The position numbers and the translations under genes are program-made. Positions 51,813 to 62,771 of a stretch of DNA of 64,000 bases are shown one piece after another; positions within the stretch are counted from its first letter, which is position 1; the number at the start of each line of letters is the position of its first letter. This DNA comes from Variovorax sp. Root318D1 (lineage in GTDB: Bacteria > Pseudomonadota > Gammaproteobacteria > Burkholderiales > Burkholderiaceae_C): positions 62,001 through 126,000 of the forward strand of contig NZ_LMCQ01000025.1 of assembly GCF_001424835.1 (NCBI RefSeq). The letters run 5' to 3'. The notes beneath the pieces were generated by a model that was given only the letters and a program-made list of their open reading frames with translations, did no database searches and was not told the DNA's origin.

Positions 51813-52742
51813 TCAGCGCACCAGCGTCGATTTTCCGAACAGGCTCTCGATCAGCTCCACCGCCACCTCGGCGGTCTGGTTGCGCACGTCGAGCGCAGGG
51901 TTGAGTTCCACCACGTCGACCGAGCCGAGCCGGCCGGTGTCGGCGATCATTTCCATGCACAGCTGCATCTCGCGGTAGGTCGGGCCGCCGCGCACACCGG
52001 TGCCCACGCCCGGCGCGATGTTCGGGTCGAGGCAGTCCAGGTCGAAGCTCACGTGCAGGTGGGTGTCTTCGCCCACGTCCTGCAGCGCCTCGGTCATGGT
52101 GGTGCGCATGCCGTGCTCGTCGATGTGGCGCATGTCGAACACGTGCAGGCCGAGGGTGCGAATGGCTTCCTTCTCTTCCGCATCGACGCTGCGGATGCCG
52201 ATGAAGCGGATGGCGTCGTGCTCGAGCGCCGCACGCTCGCCGCTCCAGCCGGTGAGCACCGCGGGCCCATGGCCGAGCAGGCAAGACACGGGCATGCCGT
52301 GCAGGTTGCCGCTCGGGCTGGTGGTTTCGGTGTTGACGTCGGAGTGCGCATCGAGCCACACCACGCGCAGCTTCTTGCCGCGCTTGCGCGCATGCCAGGC
52401 CACGGCGCTGATCGATCCGATGGCAAGGCAATGGTCGCCGCCCAACATGAGCGGCACGTGGCCGGTGCCCAGCGCGGTGTCCACCGCCGCATAGACGGAG
52501 CGGTTCCACGCGATCACCTCGTCGAGATGGCGCAGGCCGTTCGTGGGCGCCGTCCACGGAGTGGCCGGTCCGGCGAGATTGCCGCGGTCGAGCACGGTGA
52601 AGCCCTGCCGCGCGAGCGCCTCCGGAAGCCCCGCCACGCGGAGCGCATCAGGGCCCATGCCGGCACCGCGCACGCTGGCGCCGATGTCGGTGGGCGCGCC
52701 GATCAGTTCGAGGGTGGTGCCGTTGCCGTTGCCGTTGCTCAT
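51813..52742 (-). CDS. rocF: Arginase
   Basis: Manganese ureohydrolase (309 aa) converting arginine to ornithine and urea. The metal-binding motifs are complete: GGDHCLAIGS, DAHSDVN and SFDLDCLDP, with the arginase-type loop NTETTSPSGNLHGMP that recognises the amino acid part (favours arginase over agmatinase). The Asn/Gly-rich N-terminus MSNGNGNG is unusual. The start overlaps the peptidase stop (ATGA), so the two genes are coupled. Confidence 0.93.
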   Translation of the reverse strand: MSNGNGNGTTLELIGAPTDIGASVRGAGMGPDALRVAGLPEALARQGFTVLDRGNLAGPATPWTAPTNGLRHLDEVIAWNRSVYAAVDTALGTGHVPLMLGGDHCLAIGSISAVAWHARKRGKKLRVVWLDAHSDVNTETTSPSGNLHGMPVSCLLGHGPAVLTGWSGERAALEHDAIRFIGIRSVDAEEKEAIRTLGLHVFDMRHIDEHGMRTTMTEALQDVGEDTHLHVSFDLDCLDPNIAPGVGTGVRGGPTYREMQLCMEMIADTGRLGSVDVVELNPALDVRNQTAEVAVELIESLFGKSTLVR

Positions 52743-54790
52743 GTCGATGTGCGTCCGATGTGCTTCCACAGATAGGCGTAGCCCAGGGCGTCCATGAAGG
52801 CCGATTCCTTGTTGTCCGACGCCGCGCTGTGGCCGCCTTCCATGTTCTCGTAAAAGCTGGCGTCGTAGCCCATGGCGGCCAGTTTCGCGTACATCTTGCG
52901 CGCATGCACCGGGCCCACGCGGTCGTCTCGCGTCGACGTGGTGAAGAGCGCCGGCGGGTAGGGCTGCTCCGGCCTGGCGTTCTCGTACGGAGAGAACGCC
53001 TGGATCCACGCCCATTCCTCCGGATCTTCCGGGTCGCCGTATTCGGCGATCCACGATGCGCCGGCCGAGAGCTGGGTATAGCGCTTCATGTCGAGCAGTG
53101 CCACCTCGCTCACGATGGCGCCATAGAGCCTGGGATAGAGCGTGAGCATGTTGCCCATCAGCAGGCCGCCGTTGCTGCCGCCCATGGCGCCGAGGTGCTC
53201 CGGCGAGGTGATGTTGCGCGCGATGAGGTGCTCGGAAACAGCGGCAAAGTCTTCGCAGGTGCGCAGCCGGTTCTCCTGCAGCGCGGCCTGGTGCCAGCGC
53301 GGACCGTACTCGCCGCCGCCGCGGATGTTGGCCACCACGTAAACGCCGCCCTGGTCGAGCCATGCACGGCCGATGCTGCCGCTGTAGCTCGGCTGCAGCG
53401 AGATCTCGAAGCCGCCGTAGGCGTACTGAAGCGTCGGGTTGCGGCCATCAGCCTGCAGATTCTTCGGCGCGATCTCGAAATAGGGCACGCGCGTTCCGTC
53501 CTTCGAGGTGGCGAAATGCTGGCTCACGCGATGGCGCGAGGCATCGAAGAAAGCGGGGCTGTCCTTCAGCGGCTCGGGCTCGCCCCGGCCGATGGTGCCG
53601 ACGTAGAGCGTGGTCGGCTGCAGGAAGCCGCTCACGGTCAGAAAATAGTCGTCGTTTTCGTCTTCGTCGATGCCGCCGGCCGCAATGGTCGAGAGCTCGG
53701 GGGCGCCGCCCAGGCTTTCGCGCTTCCACTCACCGGCTTGCGGGGTGAGCACTTCGAGCTTGTTCACCACGTCGTGCATCACGTTGAGGATCAGGTGGTT
53801 GCGGGTCCACGAATGGTCGTCCAGCGCGGTGGTGTCGTCGGGCTCGAACAGCACCGTGATCTCGCGTTTGCCGGCCATATAGTCGTCGAACCTCGTCGCC
53901 AGCAGCGAGCCCGGCTTGTAGGTGGTGCCGCCCACCGTCCAGGGGCTGCGCGGCTCGACCAGCATCCACTCGCGCGTGATGTCGGCGTTGGCATCGTCGG
54001 GCACGTCGATCTTCGCGAGACGGCCGTCGCTGCCGCGCAGCCAGGTCTCGCTGTCGTAGAAGTCCATCTGGCGCGAGACGAAGTCGCGCTCGAAGCCCGG
54101 CGTGTTGTCGCGCCAGGCGCTCACCGTCATGTCGTCCATGCCGCCTTCGTACACCGTCGCCGCGCTCTCCAGCGGTGTGCCGCGCTTCCATTCCTTCACG
54201 ATGCGCGGATAGCTGGAGCTGGTCATCGAACCGGGGCCGAAATCGGTGGCCACGTAGAGGTGGTCGATGTCCTTCCAGGCCACGCTGTTCTTGGCCTCGG
54301 GCAGCGTGAAGCCGCCGGAGACGAACTGCTTGAGCTCGAGGTCGAACTCGCGCACCACGTCGGCGTCGGCACCGCCGCGCGAGAGCGAAACCAGGCAGCG
54401 CTTGTAGTCGGGCTGCAGGCCCTCTGCGCCGTGCCAGACCCAGTTTTCCTTGTCGGCCTCGGCCAGCGCATCGAGATCGATCACCGTTTCCCAGTCGGGC
54501 TGCGGCTTGCGGTATTCCGCCAGCGTGGTGCGGCGCCACAGGCCCTTGGGGTTCTTCTTGTCGCGCCAGAAGTTGTAGAAGAGCGGGCCGATCTTGCGCA
54601 CCATCGGAATGCGCGCATCGGAGTCGAGCACTTCGAGAATGCGTTGCTCCATGCGCTCGAAGGCGGGCGATTGCGCATAGCGCTGCACGGTCTTGGCGTT
54701 GTTCTGACGGGCCCAGTCGAGCTGTTCGGCGCCGTCGATGTCTTCGAGCCACAGGAACTCGTCGGTCTGCGTGGAAGCGATGGATGTCAT
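52739..54790 (-). CDS. Prolyl oligopeptidase-family (S9A) serine peptidase
   Basis: Cytoplasmic oligopeptidase (683 aa). Beta-propeller residues about 70-420, then an alpha/beta-hydrolase domain with Ser in GAMGGSNGGLLMGN, Asp in TSTRDDRVGPVHA and His in NMEGGHSAASD. Another typical motif is LQPSYSGSIGRAWLDQGGVYVVANIRGGGEYGPRWH (quoted in part: NIRGGGEYGPRWH). No signal peptide. First gene before arginase; both may serve peptide/amino-acid breakdown. Confidence 0.92.
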   Translation of the reverse strand: MTSIASTQTDEFLWLEDIDGAEQLDWARQNNAKTVQRYAQSPAFERMEQRILEVLDSDARIPMVRKIGPLFYNFWRDKKNPKGLWRRTTLAEYRKPQPDWETVIDLDALAEADKENWVWHGAEGLQPDYKRCLVSLSRGGADADVVREFDLELKQFVSGGFTLPEAKNSVAWKDIDHLYVATDFGPGSMTSSSYPRIVKEWKRGTPLESAATVYEGGMDDMTVSAWRDNTPGFERDFVSRQMDFYDSETWLRGSDGRLAKIDVPDDANADITREWMLVEPRSPWTVGGTTYKPGSLLATRFDDYMAGKREITVLFEPDDTTALDDHSWTRNHLILNVMHDVVNKLEVLTPQAGEWKRESLGGAPELSTIAAGGIDEDENDDYFLTVSGFLQPTTLYVGTIGRGEPEPLKDSPAFFDASRHRVSQHFATSKDGTRVPYFEIAPKNLQADGRNPTLQYAYGGFEISLQPSYSGSIGRAWLDQGGVYVVANIRGGGEYGPRWHQAALQENRLRTCEDFAAVSEHLIARNITSPEHLGAMGGSNGGLLMGNMLTLYPRLYGAIVSEVALLDMKRYTQLSAGASWIAEYGDPEDPEEWAWIQAFSPYENARPEQPYPPALFTTSTRDDRVGPVHARKMYAKLAAMGYDASFYENMEGGHSAASDNKESAFMDALGYAYLWKHIGRTST

Positions 54791-54966
54791 GGGCCCAGTG
54801 TACGAATCCGGCGTGAAGGAGGCATGCCGCGGCGAGCTATTGAATTAATAGCGCGCCACAAGCGGCTCTCGGGACAAACCCGCGTTCAATGCTTTAGCCC
54901 CGATTCGCAGGGCTGTGCACGGGTATCCTGCCGGACGGCGCCTGCGCACACAAGGAGACATGACAC

Positions 54967-56646
54967 ATGAAACACCTGAGCGGTCTTGATGCCACCTTCC
55001 TGCACCTTGAGACCCCCGAGATGCCGATGCACGTGGGCTCGCTCAACGTGCTCGACCTGCCCAAGGGCTACAAGGGCGACTTCTACGAGGACGCCAAGCA
55101 GTTCATGGCCAGCCGCATCCACCTGGCCGACGTGTTCACGCGCAAGCTCGCGCTGATGCCCTTCGACCTGACCAACCCGGTGTGGGTGGAGGACGACGAC
55201 ATCGACCTCGACTACCACGTGCGCCACATCACGCTGCCCAAGCCCGGCACCAACCGGCAGCTGCAGCAGTACGTGGCGCGGCTGCATTCCACGCTGATCG
55301 ACCGCAGCCGCCCGATGTGGGAGTTCTTCATCATCGATGGCCTGAAGAGCGGGCAGGTGGCGCTCTACACCAAGGTGCACCATGCGGGCATCGACGGACA
55401 AGCCGGCGTGGCGCTCGGCAAGGCCATCTTCGATCTCGAGGCCACGGGCCGCGTGGTGAAGCCGCCGCGCGCACGCCCGCGCAGCAGCGGCTACCAGCTG
55501 GGCATGGCCGAGCTCGCGACCGCGGCGCTGCGCAACACGGCGCAGCAGTACGTCAAGCTCTTCAAGATGGCGCCGGCCATTGCGCGTGCGCTAGGCGGGC
55601 TCGCCAAGCCCGACGAGAAGGCGGCCGAAAAGAACGCAGCCACAGCGCCCAAGAAGTTCAACCTCTTCGCGCCGCGCACCTCGCTCAACGTGTCGATCAC
55701 CAACCAGCGTACCTTTGCGGGCCGCACCATTTCGCTGGCCGAGACCAAGCACATCGCCAAGCACTTCGGCGTGTCGCTCAACGACGTGGTGATGGCCACG
55801 GTGGCCGGCGCGCTGCGCCACTACCTGGCCGACAACAACGAGCTGCCCGCCAAGCCGCTGGTGGCCGGCGTGCCCGTGAGCCTTCGCGAAGCGGGCGACG
55901 AGACTTCCAACAACCAGGCCAGCATGATCCTCGTGAGCCTGGCCACGGACATCACCGACCCGGTGCAGCGGCTCAAGGCCATCAACGCCTCGTCGACCAG
56001 CTCGAAGTCGACCATGAACCGCTTCAAGGCGGTGATCCTGGACGACTTTCCCACCTTTGCAGCGCCCTGGCTGGTGTCGGGCATCGCCTCGATGGTGGGC
56101 CGCTCGGGGCTCGTGAACCTGCTGCCGCCGGGGGCCAACGTGGCCATTTCCAATGTGGCCGGCGCGCCGTTCCCGATGTACTTTGCGGGCGCACTCGTCA
56201 CCAGCTACTACCCGGTGTCGATCGCAGGCCACGGCATGGCGCTCAACGTCACGGTGCAGAGCTACAACGGACGCATGGACTACGGCCTCATTGCCTGTCG
56301 CCGCGCCGTGCCCGACATCACCGAGATCGGCGACTACCTGCTGGCCGAGCACCAGCTGCTGATGAGTCTCACGCAGACCCATCCCGCAGCAGCGCCGAAG
56401 GCGGTGGCTCCCGAGCCGGCACCCGTCGCGAAGGCGGCGGCCAAGCCCGCCACCAAGCCCGCAGCGGAGCCTGCCGTGAAAAAGGCCGCAGCCAAGAAGG
56501 CGCCCGCAGCAAAAGCCCCCGCGGCCAAGGTGCCGGCAGCCAAGACAGCCGCCAGAAAAGCGCCTGTTAAGGCGGCGGCCAGCAAGGCGCCGCCGCGCAA
56601 GCCCGCCGCGCCGGCCAAGCGCGCCAGGGCGGCTGCTGCGGCATGA
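54967..56646 (+). CDS. Wax ester synthase/diacylglycerol acyltransferase with histone-like tail
   Basis: Membrane-associated acyltransferase (559 aa) making wax esters or triacylglycerol from acyl-CoA. Active-site HHAGIDG at 138-144, the N-terminal SGLDATFLHLETPEMPMHVG, GVSLNDVVMATVAGALRHYL and late PPGANVAISNVAGAP are WS/DGAT signatures. The catalytic part ends near residue 465. Residues 470-559 form an Ala/Lys/Pro repeat tail (AAKPATKPAAEP, KKAAAKKAPAAKAPAAK) like PhaF or histone H1, not usual in the family. AAGGAG lies nine bases before the start. Two granule-protein genes with similar basic tails follow. Confidence 0.93.
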   Translation: MKHLSGLDATFLHLETPEMPMHVGSLNVLDLPKGYKGDFYEDAKQFMASRIHLADVFTRKLALMPFDLTNPVWVEDDDIDLDYHVRHITLPKPGTNRQLQQYVARLHSTLIDRSRPMWEFFIIDGLKSGQVALYTKVHHAGIDGQAGVALGKAIFDLEATGRVVKPPRARPRSSGYQLGMAELATAALRNTAQQYVKLFKMAPAIARALGGLAKPDEKAAEKNAATAPKKFNLFAPRTSLNVSITNQRTFAGRTISLAETKHIAKHFGVSLNDVVMATVAGALRHYLADNNELPAKPLVAGVPVSLREAGDETSNNQASMILVSLATDITDPVQRLKAINASSTSSKSTMNRFKAVILDDFPTFAAPWLVSGIASMVGRSGLVNLLPPGANVAISNVAGAPFPMYFAGALVTSYYPVSIAGHGMALNVTVQSYNGRMDYGLIACRRAVPDITEIGDYLLAEHQLLMSLTQTHPAAAPKAVAPEPAPVAKAAAKPATKPAAEPAVKKAAAKKAPAAKAPAAKVPAAKTAARKAPVKAAASKAPPRKPAAPAKRARAAAAA

Positions 56647-56783
56647 TCGGCAGGCCACGGCAGAAAATTGGGGCAGTTGGACTAGTTTTCCGACGGTTCT
56701 AGCTTTTCAGGCCTAGGCGCTCTGGAAGAAGATCACTCCATCGCGAATCCAGCGACCGATCAATCAACTTCCAGGAAATCCAC

Positions 56784-57338
56784 ATGACCACGCAAGCTTC
56801 TTTCTCTTCCGCAGCCATCCACGTCGTTGGCCAGTACAACGACGCAGGCAAGACCCTGGTGGGTGCCTATCGCGCCGGCGTGCATCGCCTGCTCGGCGGC
56901 GCTTCTTCGCGTTACAGCGAATTCCTGGGCAGCCGCCAGATTCCGCTGGTGAGCGAACAGATCAAGGCCAACCTGATCGGCGCGCAAGAAAAGATCAACG
57001 GCTTCCTGGCCAACCGCCTGGACATCGACACCGGCCGCATCGTTTCGGTGATGGACCGCGTGGCCGCGGGCACGACCAGCGGCATCGAAGCCGTGGCCGG
57101 CCGTGTGGCGGGTGTCGAATCGCCCATCGTCACCTCGGTGGTCAAGACCCTGAACGCGCTGAACCAGCCGATCGCCAACGTGTCGGTGCAGATCGCCGAC
57201 AGGGTTGCAGCCGGCGCCAAGCAGATCGAAGTGCGCGTGAGCGGCACCGAAGAAGCCAAGACCGTGCGTACGGTGAAGGCCAAGGCCGCCGTCGCCAAGA
57301 AGCCGGTTCGCCGCACCACCGCCCGCAAGGCAGCCTGA
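56784..57338 (+). CDS. Phasin-like granule-associated protein
   Basis: Mostly helical 184-residue protein without membrane segments. The helical body (QIPLVSEQIKANLIGAQEKINGFLANRLDIDTGRIVSVMDRVA) is amphipathic, and a basic Ala/Lys/Arg tail (KAKAAVAKKPVRRTTARKAA) ends it, as in granule proteins. Its position between a WS/DGAT with a similar tail and a PhaI/PhaF-type gene suggests a coat protein of lipid or PHA inclusions. Direct family match is not certain. The next gene starts 17 bases downstream. Confidence 0.6.
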   Translation: MTTQASFSSAAIHVVGQYNDAGKTLVGAYRAGVHRLLGGASSRYSEFLGSRQIPLVSEQIKANLIGAQEKINGFLANRLDIDTGRIVSVMDRVAAGTTSGIEAVAGRVAGVESPIVTSVVKTLNALNQPIANVSVQIADRVAAGAKQIEVRVSGTEEAKTVRTVKAKAAVAKKPVRRTTARKAA

Positions 57339-57355
57339 TCCTGGAGCAATAACGC

Positions 57356-57877
57356 ATGGCGACCCGCCCCGACGCTACCGCAAGCCTGAAAAAGAAGAAG
57401 GCGGCGGCGCCTGCGAAGAAAGCTCCCACGGCCAGGAAGGCCCCCTCAGCCAAAAAGACGGTTGCGGCGGCGAAGAAAAAAACTGCTGCTGTCACACCCA
57501 ATGCACCGCCGAGCCCCAAGGCCGTCGGTGAAGGCCTGCTGCGCGCAGGCCTCAAGGTACTCGGCAACGTGCGCGACGACGTTGCCAAGCGCCAGGCTAA
57601 CGTGATCGAGGGGCTGCTGGGCATCGGCCAGGGCAAGCCCGACGCGGCCGCTGCGGCCAAGGCGGCCGTTCCGCGCGGCTTTCCGAGCCTCGACAGCTTT
57701 GGCCTCCGCAAATTCGAAGACGTCTTCGACCAGCGCGTTGCCACGGCCCTTCAGCGGCTAGGCATGCCCAGCGCCGAAGAGGTGCAAGCCTTGCGCGAAG
57801 AAGTGGCCCGGCTGCACGAACGCCTTGCGCAACTCGAGCCCAAGAACGCCGGCCCGCGCGGCAGCGGCAAGCGCTGA
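57356..57877 (+). CDS. Phasin PhaI/PhaF-type protein
   Basis: PHA granule-associated protein (173 aa). A Lys/Ala-rich N-terminal region (KKKKAAAPAKKAPTARKAPSA) is followed by a phasin helix (ALKVLGNVRDDVAKRQANVIEGLLG, residues about 62-85) and the family C-terminus FDQRVATALQRLGMPSAEEVQALREEVARLHERLAQLE, which forms a coiled coil for oligomerisation. In PhaF the basic part binds DNA and aids granule partition; here it is N-terminal. Co-directional with the phasin-like gene and a TetR gene. Confidence 0.78.
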   Translation: MATRPDATASLKKKKAAAPAKKAPTARKAPSAKKTVAAAKKKTAAVTPNAPPSPKAVGEGLLRAGLKVLGNVRDDVAKRQANVIEGLLGIGQGKPDAAAAAKAAVPRGFPSLDSFGLRKFEDVFDQRVATALQRLGMPSAEEVQALREEVARLHERLAQLEPKNAGPRGSGKR

Positions 57878-57918
57878 GCCTCGGCCCAGCGAAGCACCGA
57901 CGCACGCAGCAGCCGGTT

Positions 57919-58554
57919 GTGGCCAGTTCCAACACCACGCGCGATCGCATCCTGCAGGCCAGCCTTGCGCTGTTCAACGCGGAAGGCCTCGCGGCGGTGT
58001 CCACGCACAAGATCGCGGCCGAGCTCGGCATGAGCCCGGGCAACCTGCACTATCACTTCAAGGCCAAGCAACTGATCGTCGAGTGGCTGTTCCGCCGCTT
58101 CGAGCAGCGGCTCGAGGTGCTCGACGGGTCTTCCGGTGCAATCACCGCCATCGACGACCTCTGGCTGGCGCTGCACCTGCGCTTCGAAGCCATCGACCAG
58201 TACCGGTTCATCTATCGCGACATGGCCTTCCTGGCCAGCGAATACCCCGCACTCGGCCAGCGCGCGCAGGCGCTCACCGCGCAGAACCTACTGGCGGCGC
58301 AAGCGCTCTGCGAAGGACTGGTGGCCTCGGGCGTCATCGAGACCAGCGCCGAGCAGGCGCGCATCCTCGCGCTGCAGATGGTCTTCACCACCACCTGCTG
58401 GCTCTCGTTCGAACGCCTGGTGCCGGGGCGCGACGCGCTGGCGCAGGCCGACCCCGGATTGGCGGCTTTTTACACGCTCACCTTGATTTCCCCGTATGTT
58501 TCGAGCGAATCGAGGGCTTACCTTGATTACCTGCGAGGCAAATACCTCGGATAA
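57919..58554 (+). CDS. TetR-family regulator (PhaD-like)
   Basis: Regulator (211 aa). Helix-turn-helix TRDRILQASLALFNAEGLAAVSTHKIAAELGMSPGNLHYHFKAK is the LHYHF-type TetR signature. The C-terminal ligand pocket contains FRFIYRDMAFLASEYP-like sequence (QYRFIYRDMAFLASEYP), typical of PhaD, which controls phasin and PHA genes. GTG at 57919 is the start; no strong ribosome-binding site is seen. It closely follows the phasin genes, supporting control of granule formation. Confidence 0.82.
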   Translation: MASSNTTRDRILQASLALFNAEGLAAVSTHKIAAELGMSPGNLHYHFKAKQLIVEWLFRRFEQRLEVLDGSSGAITAIDDLWLALHLRFEAIDQYRFIYRDMAFLASEYPALGQRAQALTAQNLLAAQALCEGLVASGVIETSAEQARILALQMVFTTTCWLSFERLVPGRDALAQADPGLAAFYTLTLISPYVSSESRAYLDYLRGKYLG

Positions 58555-58640
58555 ACATCGCAGTTGTCCGACGAGCCAGTGAAACTTTGGTTCGCCATGC
58601 TCGCTCCATAGAACAAAGACCGCAAAGGAAAGCTGCCCTC

Positions 58641-59414
58641 ATGACCACCGCAACCCGAGAACCCATCGCGCCGCCATCGGGCCTCTTGCTGCTGGCCGAA
58701 GCGCGCGCCCTCTGGGAAACGGGCGCGGGCATCGCCATGTGGCCGCTGCTGCAACTCACGCCGCGCGGCGACGGGCATCCGGTGCTCGTGCTGCCCGGCC
58801 TCGTGGCGGGCGACGGCTCCACGCTGGTGCTGCGCCGCTACCTGTGCAGCCGCGGCTACGACGCGCGCGGCTGGGGCCTGGGCCGCAACTTCGGCCCGCG
58901 CCAGGGTGTGGAAGACGGCATGGTTGCGCTCCTCAAGTCGCTGCACGAGCAAAGTGGGCAAAAGGTCAGCGTGATCGGCTGGAGCCTGGGCGGCGTCTAT
59001 GCGCGCCTCCTGGCGTCGGCACAGCCGGACCTGGTGCGCAACGTCATCACCCTCGGCAGCCCGTTCTCCGGCAGCCCGCGCGCCACCAACGCCTGGCGCG
59101 TGTACGAGGGCGTGAGCGGGCAGAGCTCGCACGACCCGCGCCGCATGAAGTTCGTGCAGCCGACGCCGCCGGTGCCCACGACCTCGATCTTCAGCCGCAC
59201 CGACGGCGTTGTCGCGTGGCGCTGCAGCATCGAGAAGTCTGGCCCGCAGGCAGAAAACATCGAGGTGGTGGCGAGCCATATGGGGCTTGGGGCGCATCCC
59301 GCGGTGCTCTATGCATTGGCCGATCGCCTTGCGCAGCCGGAGGGCGAGTGGAAGCCGTTCAACCGCGGCTTGCTGGGGCCGCTGGTCTATCCCGATCCGG
59401 ACCGCAAGGTCTAA
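58641..59414 (+). CDS. Alpha/beta-hydrolase (lipase-fold)
   Basis: Predicted lipase/esterase (257 aa). The nucleophile elbow is IGWSLGGVYAR; HPVLVLPGLVAGDGSTLVLRRYL gives the oxyanion region, FSRTDGVVAW the acid and ASHMGLGAHPAVL the catalytic His. No signal peptide, so it probably acts on intracellular lipid. An 18-residue upstream extension was rejected; AAAGGA lies about 11 bases before the chosen start. Position after the wax ester/phasin genes suggests a role in mobilising stored lipid or esters. Confidence 0.82.
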   Translation: MTTATREPIAPPSGLLLLAEARALWETGAGIAMWPLLQLTPRGDGHPVLVLPGLVAGDGSTLVLRRYLCSRGYDARGWGLGRNFGPRQGVEDGMVALLKSLHEQSGQKVSVIGWSLGGVYARLLASAQPDLVRNVITLGSPFSGSPRATNAWRVYEGVSGQSSHDPRRMKFVQPTPPVPTTSIFSRTDGVVAWRCSIEKSGPQAENIEVVASHMGLGAHPAVLYALADRLAQPEGEWKPFNRGLLGPLVYPDPDRKV

Positions 59415-59430
59415 GTTCGCTGTGGCGGGG

Positions 59431-62649
<3,219 letters not shown>

Positions 62650-62771
62650 GGGTTCTTGTGCCTTTGGTATGGACCCGCTTCGGAGATCCGGGGTGTGACA
62701 CCCGGAGTATCTCGACCGCACGGGTGCGCGGCAGGACGGGGTTTCCCTTAGGAGGCCCCATGCATGGCGCT

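Noticed and set aside
56430..56646. Possible tandem DNA repeat or CRISPR-like array
   Set aside because: The repetition is codon-level low complexity of an Ala/Lys/Pro protein tail, with irregular units and no spacers.
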